Positions 8,381 through 16,949 of a stretch of 64,000 nt of DNA are shown here, piece by piece (the stretch's first letter is position 1; each line of letters starts with the position of its first letter). The notes beneath the pieces were generated by a model, which was not told the origin of the DNA, ran no database searches, and worked only from the letters and a program-made list of their open reading frames with translations. The translations under genes were made by a program, and so were the position numbers. The stretch spans positions 1-64,000 of the forward strand of contig SVII01000002.1 in assembly GCA_015069605.1 (NCBI GenBank), written 5' to 3'. This DNA is from Clostridiales bacterium (GTDB lineage: Bacteria; Bacillota; Clostridia; Christensenellales; Borkfalkiaceae).

Positions 8381-9148
8381 TTACGAAATATTCAAACGAA
8401 TGCTTTGCAAGGCATTCTTTTCCAACCTTGACACTTGCGCTTGGGAAATCCCTACTTCTTCCGAAATTTCCGTCTGCGTCTTGCCTTGGTAATACCGCAA
8501 ATACAATATCTTTTTCTCTCGTTCCCCCAACTTTTCCATTGCTTCGCCAAGCGCCACGTGCTCCGTCCAAATCTCGTCCGTGTTCTTCTCATCACAAAGC
8601 TGGTCCATCAAAAGCAACGTATCCCCTGCCTTATTGTACACGGGTTCATAGATGGAAATGGGGTCGGAAATCGCATCCAAAGCATACACCACTTCCCGTT
8701 CCGCTACGTGCATTGCCTCGGCAATTTTTTCAATCGTCGCCTCTTCGTCCCGACCTTCAATTTCTTCCCTCGTTTTTAACACTCTGTACGCCATATCGCG
8801 AATACTGCGCGAGACTCGCAAAGAATTTCCGTCCCGCAAATACCGCTTGATTTCGCCCACAATCATGGGTACGGCATAAGTGGAAAACTTCACGCCAACG
8901 CCAACGTCAAACCCGTCGATTGCCTTGATAAGTCCAACACATCCCGCCTGAAACACGTCGTCTGCGCCTAAATTTTTAATGCGAAAACGTTTGACAAGCG
9001 ACAACACCAAACGCATATTCCCAATAATAAACGTATCGCGCGCCTGCCGATCCCCTGCCTTTAACCTTTTCATAAGCTCCTCGTTTTCCTTTGCCGATAG
9101 TCGTGGCAACCCCGACGTATCCACGCCGCAAATCTCCACTTTATGCAT
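8381..9148 (-). CDS. sigG: RNA polymerase sporulation sigma factor SigG
   Basis: 255 residues. Sigma-G drives late gene expression in the forespore. The N-terminus KVEICGVDTSGLPRLS is the characteristic sigma-G tag. Region 2 (NMRLVLSLVKRF, DDVFQAGCVGLIKAIDGFD, FSTYAVPMIVGEIKRYLRD) and region 4 with its helix-turn-helix (YQGKTQTEISEEVGISQAQVSRLEKNAL) are complete. GGAGGAGAGAG precedes the ATG. It follows sigE in the same order as in Bacillus, with a gap of 122 bp holding a candidate sigma-G promoter. Intact length and motifs argue that the organism sporulates, or did so recently. Confidence 0.96.
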   Translation of the reverse strand: MHKVEICGVDTSGLPRLSAKENEELMKRLKAGDRQARDTFIIGNMRLVLSLVKRFRIKNLGADDVFQAGCVGLIKAIDGFDVGVGVKFSTYAVPMIVGEIKRYLRDGNSLRVSRSIRDMAYRVLKTREEIEGRDEEATIEKIAEAMHVAEREVVYALDAISDPISIYEPVYNKAGDTLLLMDQLCDEKNTDEIWTEHVALGEAMEKLGEREKKILYLRYYQGKTQTEISEEVGISQAQVSRLEKNALQSIRLNIS

Positions 9149-9218
9149 AAACTCTCTCCTCCTTCACACGCGTTAAAACGTATGTAAAAAGGCAAAACGA
9201 GGCAGGCAGGTGTGAGTT

Positions 9219-9248
9219 GAGTATGTGCAATCCACCTATTTTTTATAC
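9219..9248 (-). promoter_or_regulatory. Candidate sigma-G autoregulatory promoter
   Basis: Minus strand: GTATA (9248-9244), 18 bp, CATACTC (9225-9219). This fits the Bacillus sigma-G pattern GHATR-18-CATNHTA except the last base. Location between sigE and sigG is where B. subtilis sigG has its forespore promoter. Motif match only. Confidence 0.45.
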
Positions 9249-9270
9249 TCTTTTATTCTTTGAATTTTCC

Positions 9271-9990
9271 TTATTCCATTTTTGCGATTTCCTTTTTTAA
9301 CCGTAAAATAATCTTCTTTTCCAAACGTGAAATGTAGCTTTGCGAAATGCCGAGCATATCCGCTACGTCCTTTTGCGTCATTTCTTCGCCACCGCCTAAT
9401 CCAAACCGCAAAAACATAATTTTTCTTTCTCTTTCCGACAACTTTTTTAAGGCTTCTTTTAACTGTTCTTTCTCGGCGTTGGATTCGATATCCCCGTACA
9501 CGGTATCCGCTGAAGTGCCTAAAATATCCGAAAGCAACAGTTCGTTCCCCTCAAAATCCGTGTTCAACGGCTCGTCGAAAGACACTTCGCTTTTTAGGCG
9601 CGCCGTTCGCCGTAAATACATCAAAATTTCATTTTCAATACACCGCGAAGCGTACGTTGCCAACTTGATATTTTTATCCGCGCGGAAAGAATTGATCGCT
9701 TTGATGAGCCCGATTGTACCAATCGACACCAAATCGTCGTTGTCCACACCTGTATTGTCAAATTTTCGGGCTATGTACACAACAAGGCGCAAATTGTGTT
9801 GAATAAGTTCCGCTTTTGCGCGTTCTTTTTCCTCCTCCAACGCGAGTAAGCGCACCATCTCGCTTTCTTCTTCCGCTGATAAGGGCAAAGGCAGAGCCTC
9901 GCCATTGCCACAAATATAATCCACCGTATTTTTTTCGGTAAATACGTCGATATTTCGCAAAAATGCTCGCAATATTTCCATCACTTTCAT
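9271..9990 (-). CDS. sigE: RNA polymerase sporulation sigma factor SigE (pro-sigma-E)
   Basis: 239 residues; the early mother-cell sigma factor. The first 25 or so residues ([17 protein letters not shown]...) correspond to the inhibitory pro-sequence, followed by [16 protein letters not shown], which aligns with the processing region of B. subtilis pro-sigma-E. Region 2 ([49 protein letters not shown]) and region 4 ([23 protein letters not shown]) are highly conserved. The start overlaps the spoIIGA stop by 4 bp (ATGA), so it is coupled to the gene for its own protease. Confidence 0.97.
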   Translation of the reverse strand: MKVMEILRAFLRNIDVFTEKNTVDYICGNGEALPLPLSAEEESEMVRLLALEEEKERAKAELIQHNLRLVVYIARKFDNTGVDNDDLVSIGTIGLIKAINSFRADKNIKLATYASRCIENEILMYLRRTARLKSEVSFDEPLNTDFEGNELLLSDILGTSADTVYGDIESNAEKEQLKEALKKLSERERKIMFLRFGLGGGEEMTQKDVADMLGISQSYISRLEKKIILRLKKEIAKME

Positions 9991-10814
9991 TTTCTTTTCT
10001 CCTTCTCCGCTCTTCCCATCGGTTCATCTATGACCCGCGCGCTTAACAGTATTTTATACCCTCTCGATAACATATTCCCTGACGGTGCGAAATATACCTC
10101 TTTTTTTAGCCTGATTTTTTCAAAATTCAATTCGATTTTCCCTTGAAAAACGGGGCTTGTTTTCTCCCCGCCAAGCGTTGTAATCGTGATTTCATCTCGT
10201 ACCTGCCCCGACGTTTTTAATATTTCTTCCCCAAATAAATCATACCAAACATCCGCGGAAAGAAAGCATACGGGCAGTCCGTTTTTTATCGCCAAATTAC
10301 CGCTATCCAAAAAACCTGCAACGACTCTTTTTCGTCCCTTAAAAGCGATTTCGCAATCGTAAATAAAGCGATAAATCGCCCTTCTTGCGTATAATTTTTG
10401 GATAAACCAAGAAGAAAATATCGTTAAAAGAGCAAAACTGATTATTACGATAAGGCTAGGGATCTTTTTTGGGAAAAATTCCTGCAAAACGCCCAATAGT
10501 ACACCGCCGAATAAAAAACTGAAAACAAAGAAAAAAATACTCGTCAACGCATACCTGCCCCACTCGTTTTTGATTTTCACGTTTGGAAAAGCAATCAGGC
10601 ATAAGAAAAATCCGACGGAAAATTTTAATAGGTACGCTATCGCCGTCGACACATTCAGCAACGGAAAAATTACGGCGAATACCGCCCCGAACAATGCCGC
10701 CGCAATCAATCGCAAAGAACGTACGGGAGTTTTCGAAGCTTTTAAAGAAAGATACAAAAGCGTTGCATCAAACAAAAAATTTTCCGCCAAAGCATACTCG
10801 ATATAAATTTCCAT
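9987..10814 (-). CDS. spoIIGA: Sigma-E processing peptidase SpoIIGA
   Basis: 275 residues. A membrane-embedded aspartic protease at the sporulation septum that removes the sigma-E pro-sequence when signalled by SpoIIR. Five hydrophobic segments span about residues 5-140. The cytoplasmic half carries the catalytic FLDSGN motif near residue 170. The ATG at 10814 ([16 protein letters not shown]) matches the family N-terminus and follows AAGGGG; an upstream start at 10862 would add 16 unrelated residues. It forms an operon with sigE and is preceded by two Spo0A boxes. Confidence 0.93.
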   Translation of the reverse strand: MEIYIEYALAENFLFDATLLYLSLKASKTPVRSLRLIAAALFGAVFAVIFPLLNVSTAIAYLLKFSVGFFLCLIAFPNVKIKNEWGRYALTSIFFFVFSFLFGGVLLGVLQEFFPKKIPSLIVIISFALLTIFSSWFIQKLYARRAIYRFIYDCEIAFKGRKRVVAGFLDSGNLAIKNGLPVCFLSADVWYDLFGEEILKTSGQVRDEITITTLGGEKTSPVFQGKIELNFEKIRLKKEVYFAPSGNMLSRGYKILLSARVIDEPMGRAEKEKRK

Positions 10815-10852
10815 ACACGCCGCAACCCCTTGTCTTATAAGCGCTTGCAAGT

Positions 10853-10918
10853 AGTATAACATATTTCAAAGCAAAAAATAAAAGCGCCTTTTGTCGAAAA
10901 GACGCTTTTGTTGTCGAA
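10853..10918 (-). promoter_or_regulatory. spoIIG promoter with tandem Spo0A boxes
   Basis: A -10 hexamer TATACT lies at 10858-10853 with no good -35 at 17 bp, as expected for a Spo0A-activated promoter. Two perfect TGTCGAA cores lie at 10892-10898 and 10912-10918 on the plus strand, exactly 20 bp apart, roughly 45-70 bp upstream of the likely start. The first has the full TTTTGTCGAAA consensus. Bacillus spoIIG also carries Spo0A boxes upstream of a poorly spaced promoter. Confidence 0.65.
10880..10909 (-). terminator. Terminator after yraN, overlapping a Spo0A box
   Basis: AAAAGCG...CGCTTTT with inner CTTTT/AAAAG and a GTCG loop; on the minus strand it runs into TTTTATTTTTTG. It separates yraN from spoIIGA. 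Its loop and stem contain the first Spo0A box. Confidence 0.75.
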
Positions 10919-10957
10919 AGGACAATTTCTATGGATTTTATCACGTTTTTATGCGCG

Positions 10958-11320
10958 TTACATAAACGCGTGTTTTGTGTACTCGATACTGCCATCGGCA
11001 AATACTTCCGCTACGTCAAACCGAGCGTTCGGTTCCTCGCCTGTTTTCAGCCAATAAAATTTTGCAATTTGACGGTAACGTTCCCGTTTCGTCTTTCCAA
11101 CAGCCTCGGCAGGCAAGCCATATTTGTCACTCGTCCTTGTTTTGACTTCCACAAACGCGACTTCGTCTTTGTCTTCCACAATCAAATCCGCTTCGCCAAA
11201 CGGCGTGCGAAAATTGCGTTTCAAAATCTTACAGCCCTGCTTTTTGAGGTATTCCTCTACCAGTTTCTCCCCTTTTCTGCCTAAAACTTTTTTGTGAACG
11301 TCCTGCGGTGAATCGGGCAT
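10958..11320 (-). CDS. YraN/UPF0102 family putative endonuclease
   Basis: 120 residues with the restriction-endonuclease-like core: LGRKGEKLVEEYLKKQGC, then FGEADLIVED and VAFVEVKTRTS, giving the PD-(D/E)xK pattern (Asp45, Glu58, Lys60). The family is widespread beside rnhB and comM and its cellular role is not settled. The start overlaps the 3' end of rnhB by 40 bp. No later in-frame ATG or GTG precedes the conserved region, so the overlap appears real. Confidence 0.9.
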   Translation of the reverse strand: MPDSPQDVHKKVLGRKGEKLVEEYLKKQGCKILKRNFRTPFGEADLIVEDKDEVAFVEVKTRTSDKYGLPAEAVGKTKRERYRQIAKFYWLKTGEEPNARFDVAEVFADGSIEYTKHAFM

Positions 11321-11901
11321 AATCCAAACTCCTTTATTGCATTGATGTGCGCCGCTGTGCCATACCCCTTATTCTTTTCAAATGCGTATTCGGGATAGGT
11401 AAGAGCAAACTCGTCCATCAATTTATCTCTATATACTTTGGCAACGATACTTGCCGCGCCAATGGAATAGGAAAGCGCGTCGCCGTGAACAACGCTCGTC
11501 TGCGGCAAAGCAATATCAATCGTCATATTCCCATCCGTCAACACTATATCTGGCGTAATAGGCAGACTTTCAATCGCCTTTTTCATACCTAATTTCGTCG
11601 CCTCTAAAATATTGATTTCGTCAATGTCTTTTTCACTCACCTCAACCACGGTATAGGCCAACGCGCGTTTTTTAATCTCCTCGGATAAAATTTCACGCTT
11701 CTTTTCGGGCACTTTTTTACTGTCATCCACACCCACAATCAAGTCCGCTTCTTCCAAAGGCATAATCACTGCCGCGCAAACCACGGGCCCAGCCAACGGG
11801 CCTCTGCCCACTTCGTCCACGCCTGCGATATATCGATAGCCTTTTGCTTGTAAAGCACGCTCGTATTGTAATTTTTCCTCTGCATTCCATACTTTTTTCA
11901 T
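11281..11901 (-). CDS. rnhB: Ribonuclease HII
   Basis: 206 residues. Cleaves RNA-DNA hybrids and excises misincorporated ribonucleotides. The type 2 RNase H signature GVDEVGRGPLAGPVV starts near residue 27 (Asp29, Glu30), with a further acidic site in VGVDDSKKV and the late Asp in AASIVAKVYRD. Length and motifs are normal. It overlaps yraN and lies downstream of ylqF, a frequent Firmicute arrangement. Confidence 0.97.
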   Translation of the reverse strand: MKKVWNAEEKLQYERALQAKGYRYIAGVDEVGRGPLAGPVVCAAVIMPLEEADLIVGVDDSKKVPEKKREILSEEIKKRALAYTVVEVSEKDIDEINILEATKLGMKKAIESLPITPDIVLTDGNMTIDIALPQTSVVHGDALSYSIGAASIVAKVYRDKLMDEFALTYPEYAFEKNKGYGTAAHINAIKEFGLCPIHRRTFTKKF

Positions 11902-12013
11902 TTATATATTTCCTTTATTGATAGGGCGTCCCTTTCTTCCTCAGCAAAGAACAGCAATTTTTATCCACCTAAGAAAGATAGAAGCGTTTGATGCCTCGTC
12001 ATGCTACCGCTGT
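11902..12013. other. 112-bp gap between rnhB and ylqF with a recurring 13-mer
   Basis: Contains AAGAAAGATAGAA (11968-11980). This 13-mer also occurs at 51540-51552 and, reversed, at about 22533-22545, each time between genes. I see no hairpin or T-tract strong enough to call a terminator. Confidence 0.35.
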
Positions 12014-12871
12014 TTAGAACTCAAAATCGGTATAATCGGCAGGGTTTTCCAAGCACATTTTCCCGATTCTGCCTTTGCGGAAATCGTCGATCAACGCTTT
12101 CGCGCCGCGTTCGTAATCAAATTCTCCGCCGCGCAAAATGAACCCACGGCGTTTACAAAGCGCTTCGTACATCCCCAACTTCTCCGAAAAATCGGTGATT
12201 CCGTAGCGATCCGTAAGATATTGCGGATACTTTTCCGCAAGCTCGCCAAGAAGTTCCAACGCAATGTCGTCCATATCCAAAATATCGTCGTTAATACTGC
12301 CGATATACGCAAGATGACGGGCATGGTATTGATTATCAAAGGAGGGTGGCATTGTCCCTGGCGTATCCAACAAATCAAACTCGCCGCATTTCAGCCACCG
12401 CACGTCACGCGTTACGCCTGCTTTATCCCCCGTCTTCGCGCGTTTTTGACCGCTCAAAAGATTGACAATCGTGCTTTTGCCTGTGTTGGGAATACCCGCT
12501 ACCATAAAACGAAAGGTACGATTTAAGCCTTTTGCTTGCGCCCGAGCGCGTTTTTCTTCGGTGATGGCGTTGAGTTTTTGCAACAAAATACGTTTTGTGG
12601 AAATATTCGTTGAATCGCATTTCACGCAATATTTCCCTTTGCTTTCAAAAAATTTCAAAAAACCATCCGCTTTGCCATCGGCAAGATCGGCTTTGTTCAG
12701 CACGTATAAAATAGGCTTTTCACCGAAAATTTTCTTTAAATTTTTATTGACCGTGGCAATGGGCGCACGCGCATCCAATACGCAAATCACGCCGTCGCAA
12801 AGATCTCGTTTTGCTTCCATATCGCGCATCGCTTTGGTCATATGTCCTGGGAACCATTGTATATTTCTCAT
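12014..12871 (-). CDS. ylqF: Ribosome biogenesis GTPase YlqF/RbgA
   Basis: 285 residues; an assembly factor for a late step of the 50S subunit. It shows the circularly permuted GTPase order: G4 NKAD at 59-62, then G1 GIPNTGKS at about 126-133, then G3 DTPG near 175. The N-terminal IQWFPGHMTKA and a C-terminal helical domain are typical of RbgA. It starts with ATG after AAGGAAAAAGTA, a weak site. Confidence 0.96.
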   Translation of the reverse strand: MRNIQWFPGHMTKAMRDMEAKRDLCDGVICVLDARAPIATVNKNLKKIFGEKPILYVLNKADLADGKADGFLKFFESKGKYCVKCDSTNISTKRILLQKLNAITEEKRARAQAKGLNRTFRFMVAGIPNTGKSTIVNLLSGQKRAKTGDKAGVTRDVRWLKCGEFDLLDTPGTMPPSFDNQYHARHLAYIGSINDDILDMDDIALELLGELAEKYPQYLTDRYGITDFSEKLGMYEALCKRRGFILRGGEFDYERGAKALIDDFRKGRIGKMCLENPADYTDFEF

Positions 12872-12889
12872 TACTTTTTCCTTTATATG

Positions 12890-12906
12890 TATAGAAAATT
12901 CTATAT
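12890..12906. repeat. 17-bp palindromic repeat, copy 1
   Basis: TATAGAAAATTCTATAT, with 7-bp inverted arms TATAGAA/TTCTATA. It includes the stop codon of the 92-residue membrane gene. An identical copy lies at 13337-13353 on the far side of that gene. Confidence 0.55.
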
Positions 12907-13179
12907 GTCTTCTTTATCTTTTTTATTTTTTCGCTTTTCAATCAAACGTACCAGTCCGCCAACAATCCATAAGATTACGTAGAGCAAAACGACTGCCGTA
13001 AATATCCAAAACTCAAAGGGCATTGCCTCGCGAAAAGTAGGCAAAGCCAAACTACTGACAAAGATCGCCAATAAGCAAACAATCAACACAACGCCGACCC
13101 AAGCAAGCTCCCCTAAAAGCTCTTTCACAAAAGCTCCCACGCCCTTTGATTTGTTATCTTTTTTGTCTTTTTTCTTCAT
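12901..13179 (-). CDS. Small two-TM membrane protein of unknown function
   Basis: 92 residues. A Lys/Asp-rich N-terminus (KKKDKKDNKSKG) is followed by two hydrophobic helices at about 25-48 and 58-82, and a Lys/Asp-rich tail. I recognise no family. It could be a membrane partner for ribosome or secretion functions, but nothing in the sequence shows this. A 17-bp palindrome sits at its stop codon and again 158 bp upstream of its start, so the gene may be a small insertion between trmD and ylqF. No AGGAGG-like site precedes the start; GAGATAAGAAAGT is the best. Confidence 0.6.
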   Translation of the reverse strand: MKKKDKKDNKSKGVGAFVKELLGELAWVGVVLIVCLLAIFVSSLALPTFREAMPFEFWIFTAVVLLYVILWIVGGLVRLIEKRKNKKDKEDI

Positions 13180-13336
13180 ACTTTCTTATCTCTCCGCATT
13201 AGCAGTCTTTTACTTCGTAAATCAACAGAGTTTCATTTATGATTGCATAAGATACCGTTTTCCCAACAAGCGATTGTGCCTCTTCACGAAAAAAGACGAT
13301 GGATGTAGAATATTTTCAATCTTACTCTCCCATTTA

Positions 13337-13353
13337 TATAGAAAATTCTATAT
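13337..13353. repeat. 17-bp palindromic repeat, copy 2
   Basis: Identical to 12890-12906. The two copies bracket the small membrane gene, 447 bp apart. Confidence 0.55.
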
Positions 13354-13392
13354 TTAACATAACTTTTAAGTTCTTTAAGAGTTTAAATCTTC

Positions 13393-13409
13393 ATAGAGCG
13401 CTGCTCTAT
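13393..13409. repeat. Mini-palindrome, GGAGC-type hairpin (element E)
   Basis: ATAGAGC-GCT-GCTCTAT, a 7-bp perfect stem with a 3-nt loop, just after the trmD stop. It is the same hairpin as ATGGAGC-GCT-GCTCCAT at 51435-51451, with one base pair changed on both sides of the stem. There is no T-tract. Confidence 0.5.
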
Positions 13410-13424
13410 ATCACGACAACGCTG

Positions 13425-14090
13425 CTATTTTAATAAGTCAGGTCTATTCTTTTTCGTAATTGCAATGGCTTGCTCTCTGCGCCACGCATCAATCTTCGCA
13501 TGATCGCCGCTACGCAACACGTCAGGCACAGCCAAACCACGGTATTCCTGCGGTCGAGTGTATTGCGGATATTCCAAAAGATTTTCCGAGAAACTCTCAT
13601 CCACCAACGACGAAGTGCTGATGACACCATCTACGTAGCGCGACACGCAATCCGCCACAACCATAGCAGGCAATTCACCGCCTGTCAATACGTAATCCCC
13701 GATGGAAATTTCCTCGTCAATAAACAAATCAATTACGCGCTGGTCCACACCTTCGTAATGTCCGCAAAGCAAAATCAGGTGATCGTACTCCAAAAGCTCG
13801 AACACCTTTTGTTGTTTAAATACCTGCCCTTTAGGCGACATATAAATTCTACGCGCTTTATGGTCGGGATCGAGCGCCTCAATCGCACTGCCAATGGGTT
13901 GCGCCATCATCACCATACCCGCGCCGCCGCCGAAAGGATAATCGTCACATTTTAAATGCTTGTCCTCGGTGTAATCGCGAATGTTGACTACGTTGATTTG
14001 AATTTTACCCGTTTTTTGCGCTCTGCCGATGATGCTTTCCTGCATAGCCGAAAACATTTCGGGAAAGAGGGTTAAAATATCAATTTTCAT
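13425..14090 (-). CDS. trmD: tRNA (guanine-N1)-methyltransferase
   Basis: 221 residues. Makes m1G37 in tRNAs, which prevents +1 frameshifting. The trefoil-knot signatures are present: DDYPFGGGAGMVMMAQP, LLCGHYEGVDQRV and IGDYVLTGGELPAM, followed by the C-terminal DNA/RNA-binding helices. rimM, the usual upstream partner, is absent; instead trmD follows an ABC transporter pair by 15 bp. Confidence 0.97.
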   Translation of the reverse strand: MKIDILTLFPEMFSAMQESIIGRAQKTGKIQINVVNIRDYTEDKHLKCDDYPFGGGAGMVMMAQPIGSAIEALDPDHKARRIYMSPKGQVFKQQKVFELLEYDHLILLCGHYEGVDQRVIDLFIDEEISIGDYVLTGGELPAMVVADCVSRYVDGVISTSSLVDESFSENLLEYPQYTRPQEYRGLAVPDVLRSGDHAKIDAWRREQAIAITKKNRPDLLK

Positions 14091-14105
14091 ATGCTTGCTT
14101 CCAAA

Positions 14106-15104
14106 TTATTTTAAATCTAATTTCTTCTTTAAATAGTACACTTCGTATAAGTAGGTTGCCACCGTAAGCCCCGTCTGTAATAAGATCGAGGCCCAGGCCA
14201 TTAAATGCATTCCCATTTCTTCCGTCGTCAAAAACAGCAGAACGCTGGACGAGGAAAATACAGACGTTGCCACGGATTCCAAAACGGACGTCGCAACCAT
14301 GACAATGAGAATCGTCAACCACATTTGTTTCTTGCCCGTATATTTGGATAAGAAGCAACTGACTGCCCCGTAAATGCAAGGCATCATTGTCAATCCCGTC
14401 AAAATCACCAGCAGCAATTCTATTGAAAAGAGGGTAGCATGTACGGGTTCAACCGCAAAAATATCTCCAAATATATATCCGATTTCCTGAAATGCAATCT
14501 GCATAGCTCCCATAAACGTTTCATCCGCTCCACCAGCAATGAGTACAATCAAAAATATACAAATCATGGAAGCCACACCTGCGCATACACTGCAAATAAG
14601 CGCGGCAATATGTTTTGCAAGGATTTGTTCCTGCGCTGTCGCTGGAATACTGAACGTCAAATATCCTTCGTTTTTAAAGAAATTTTTGTTATAACGATAG
14701 ATGGGATAAATTTGTGCAAACAACGCCAAGCCTGAGAAACTCAAAACGAGGGACATACCCGTAAAAAATACCATCCAAGGGAACGTTTCCGTTATCTCTC
14801 GTCCGATTAGCATACGCAACTGCACCGCAAAAACCACACTGAGAAGCGCTACAATACCTATTAAGCCAAACAATACGGGGAAAAGATAACGAAACTCGTA
14901 TTTTAATAATCTCCGCAACATTCTACCGCGAACGGATTTGATTTTGCCTGTTTTCTTATGAAAATCCTCCTGCGGAATAGGCAAAAGTTGTTGTGGTGTA
15001 TTTCCCGTGAACACGGACATGGTATGGGCATTTTTAGTCACACCAGGTTTATTCCCTTCATTTTCAGGCGGCAAATCGAATAAATCTTCGTTTCTTACAT
15101 CCAT
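14106..15104 (-). CDS. ABC transporter permease (ABC-2 type)
   Basis: 332 residues. A hydrophilic N-terminal stretch of about 70 residues (acidic and Pro-rich) precedes six hydrophobic segments from about 75 to 325, an ABC-2-like arrangement. It is encoded immediately downstream of, and overlapping by 10 bp, a gene for a cognate ATPase, so the two form an exporter or a membrane-maintenance complex. The substrate is unknown. The long soluble N-terminus is unusual for this family. Confidence 0.8.
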   Translation of the reverse strand: MDVRNEDLFDLPPENEGNKPGVTKNAHTMSVFTGNTPQQLLPIPQEDFHKKTGKIKSVRGRMLRRLLKYEFRYLFPVLFGLIGIVALLSVVFAVQLRMLIGREITETFPWMVFFTGMSLVLSFSGLALFAQIYPIYRYNKNFFKNEGYLTFSIPATAQEQILAKHIAALICSVCAGVASMICIFLIVLIAGGADETFMGAMQIAFQEIGYIFGDIFAVEPVHATLFSIELLLVILTGLTMMPCIYGAVSCFLSKYTGKKQMWLTILIVMVATSVLESVATSVFSSSSVLLFLTTEEMGMHLMAWASILLQTGLTVATYLYEVYYLKKKLDLK

Positions 15105-15799
15105 TTGAACACCTCCCGAAACAACGCGTCGATCGTCTTACCTTCACGCTGCCGAATTTCTTCCGTTTCACCGCTCAGCACAACACAACCGTTTTTCAAA
15201 AACAAAACGTAGTCCAAATACTCTTCAATTTCCGAAATCAAGTGCGTACTGATAATCATTGTCGAGTTTTCTAATTTATGGGAAAGGATTGTCCGCAATA
15301 TGTAATCGCGCGCGGCAGGATCGACGCCTGCAATCGGCTCGTCTAAAATAAACACTTTGGCGTTTCTCGACAACGTCAAAATCAACGACAGTTTCTCTTT
15401 CGTGCCTTTGGAGAGTGTTTTAATCTTTTGATTTTCGTTGATACCCAGTTCCGCGATCATTTTTTGCGCTTTTTGGCGGTCGAAATCAGGAAAAAAATCC
15501 ACAAAATAATCAAGTTGCTGTGTCACGGAAATACTTTCATTCAGCGAATGCGCATCCGAAAGATAAGAAACAAGATATTTCGTTTCCGTGCCGATGGGAT
15601 ATCCACCGATTTGCGCATCTCCTTCCGTGGGCGCAAGCAAGCCCGTCAACAGTTTGATAAACGTCGTTTTGCCACTCCCATTCGGGCCCAGCAAACCGAT
15701 AATGCCTCCACGATCGGGGATTGCAACGTTGACGTGACTAAGCGCACAAAGATCTTTATAATATTTGGTAAGATTTCTACACTCAATAATATTCGCCAT
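15095..15799 (-). CDS. ABC transporter ATP-binding protein
   Basis: 234 residues. Walker A GPNGSGKT, signature TLSKGTKEKLSLILTL (the LSKG variant seen in ABC-2 exporters), Walker B KVFILDEPIAGVD, and H-loop IISTHLISEIEE are all intact. ATG at 15799 follows AAAGGAGGGAGG. The reading frame stays open upstream to 15904, but that stretch runs through element C and is rejected. It works with the permease that overlaps its 3' end. Confidence 0.92.
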   Translation of the reverse strand: MANIIECRNLTKYYKDLCALSHVNVAIPDRGGIIGLLGPNGSGKTTFIKLLTGLLAPTEGDAQIGGYPIGTETKYLVSYLSDAHSLNESISVTQQLDYFVDFFPDFDRQKAQKMIAELGINENQKIKTLSKGTKEKLSLILTLSRNAKVFILDEPIAGVDPAARDYILRTILSHKLENSTMIISTHLISEIEEYLDYVLFLKNGCVVLSGETEEIRQREGKTIDALFREVFKWM

Positions 15800-15826
15800 A
15801 CCTCCCTCCTTTGCATTTTTTGATTT

Positions 15827-15956
15827 CAACGCATACCTGGGTGCGTTGTTTGTCCCTAGAATGATTTCCCCTTTCAATAAGCAACCTTGGCTTACTAACA
15901 CCAAAAGCGTAAAAGGCGCAACTTGTCGATTGCTTATTTTTAGACTATATTTACGA
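15827..15956. repeat. Intergenic mosaic element, copy C
   Basis: Lies between the ABC ATPase start and ftsY stop. It starts with CAACGCA...TGCGTTG (15827-15848). The segments 15892-15918 and 15933-15956 match the minus strand of 51371-51397 and 51333-51356 with 3 differences each. The spacer between them is a different short inverted repeat in each copy. Relative to its neighbours it is in the opposite orientation to the 51-kb copy. Confidence 0.6.
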
Positions 15957-15985
15957 AAGCTATTCGCCCGCTAACGTAATAGTTA

Positions 15986-16882
15986 TTACAAAATTGCTTC
16001 GACGAACGACTTACTGTCGAACGCCTCTAAATCTTCCATCTTTTCCCCTACGCCTGCGTAAATTACGGGTAGAGAAAGTTCGGATGACAAGGAGAATACA
16101 AAGCCACCCTTTGCCGTTCCGTCGAGTTTCGTCAATACGATACCGTCTAATTCCACCGCTTCATCAAAGACACGGGCTTGGTTGACGGCGTTTTGTCCCG
16201 TCGTTGCATCCAACACCAACAACTTCAAGAAATCCGCTTCGGGATACTCACGCGTCACAACACGATCCATTTTACGAAGTTCGTTCATCAAATTGTCTTT
16301 TACGTGTAATCTACCCGCCGTGTCCACGATCACCACGTCCGTACCCTTGGCTTTTGCCGAAGCCACCGCGTCGTAAATCACCGCGGATGGATCACTTCCT
16401 TCCTCGTGTTTAACGATACGCACTTTTGCGCGATCTGCCCAAATGGAAAGCTGCTCGCTTGCCGCCGCGCGGAATGTGTCCGCTGCCGCTACTGTCACCG
16501 TCTTGCCCTGCGACAGATAATAATGCGCTAATTTCCCCACCGTTGTCGTCTTACCCACACCATTGACACCGACAAGCATGATTACACAGGGATAGGAAGG
16601 CGGTTCAACCTCCGATTCTTCCAATATTTCCGTCAAAATATCGCGCAAGAGATTGGTGACGTATTCTTCGTCTTTCAGCCTGCCTTCGATTGCCTTCGCC
16701 TTAACCCGTTCCACCACTTCTTCCGCTGTGGAAACAGAAACGTCGGAAGAAATTAAGATTTCTTCAAGTTCTTCATAGAACTCGTCGCCTAATTTGTTTT
16801 TAGAAAACAGCGTGCGGAGCTTGCCCGAAAAATTATCTTTCGTCTTTTTCAGCGCGCCAAAAAGTTTACCGAATATACCCAT
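15986..16882 (-). CDS. ftsY: Signal recognition particle receptor FtsY
   Basis: 298 residues, short for the family because the acidic A domain is missing. An N domain (to about 95) is followed by the SRP-type G domain: GVNGVGKTTTVGKLA, DTFRAAASEQL, DTAGRLH and TKLDGTAKGG. It docks ribosome-SRP complexes at the membrane. It lies 67 bp downstream of smc, the conserved rnc-smc-ftsY order. Confidence 0.97.
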   Translation of the reverse strand: MGIFGKLFGALKKTKDNFSGKLRTLFSKNKLGDEFYEELEEILISSDVSVSTAEEVVERVKAKAIEGRLKDEEYVTNLLRDILTEILEESEVEPPSYPCVIMLVGVNGVGKTTTVGKLAHYYLSQGKTVTVAAADTFRAAASEQLSIWADRAKVRIVKHEEGSDPSAVIYDAVASAKAKGTDVVIVDTAGRLHVKDNLMNELRKMDRVVTREYPEADFLKLLVLDATTGQNAVNQARVFDEAVELDGIVLTKLDGTAKGGFVFSLSSELSLPVIYAGVGEKMEDLEAFDSKSFVEAIL

Positions 16883-16949
16883 TGTTTTGGTTTCCTTTTG
16901 TTATGATTATAGTAAACGGCGCAACTTTCATTACGCCGTTCGTTGTTGT

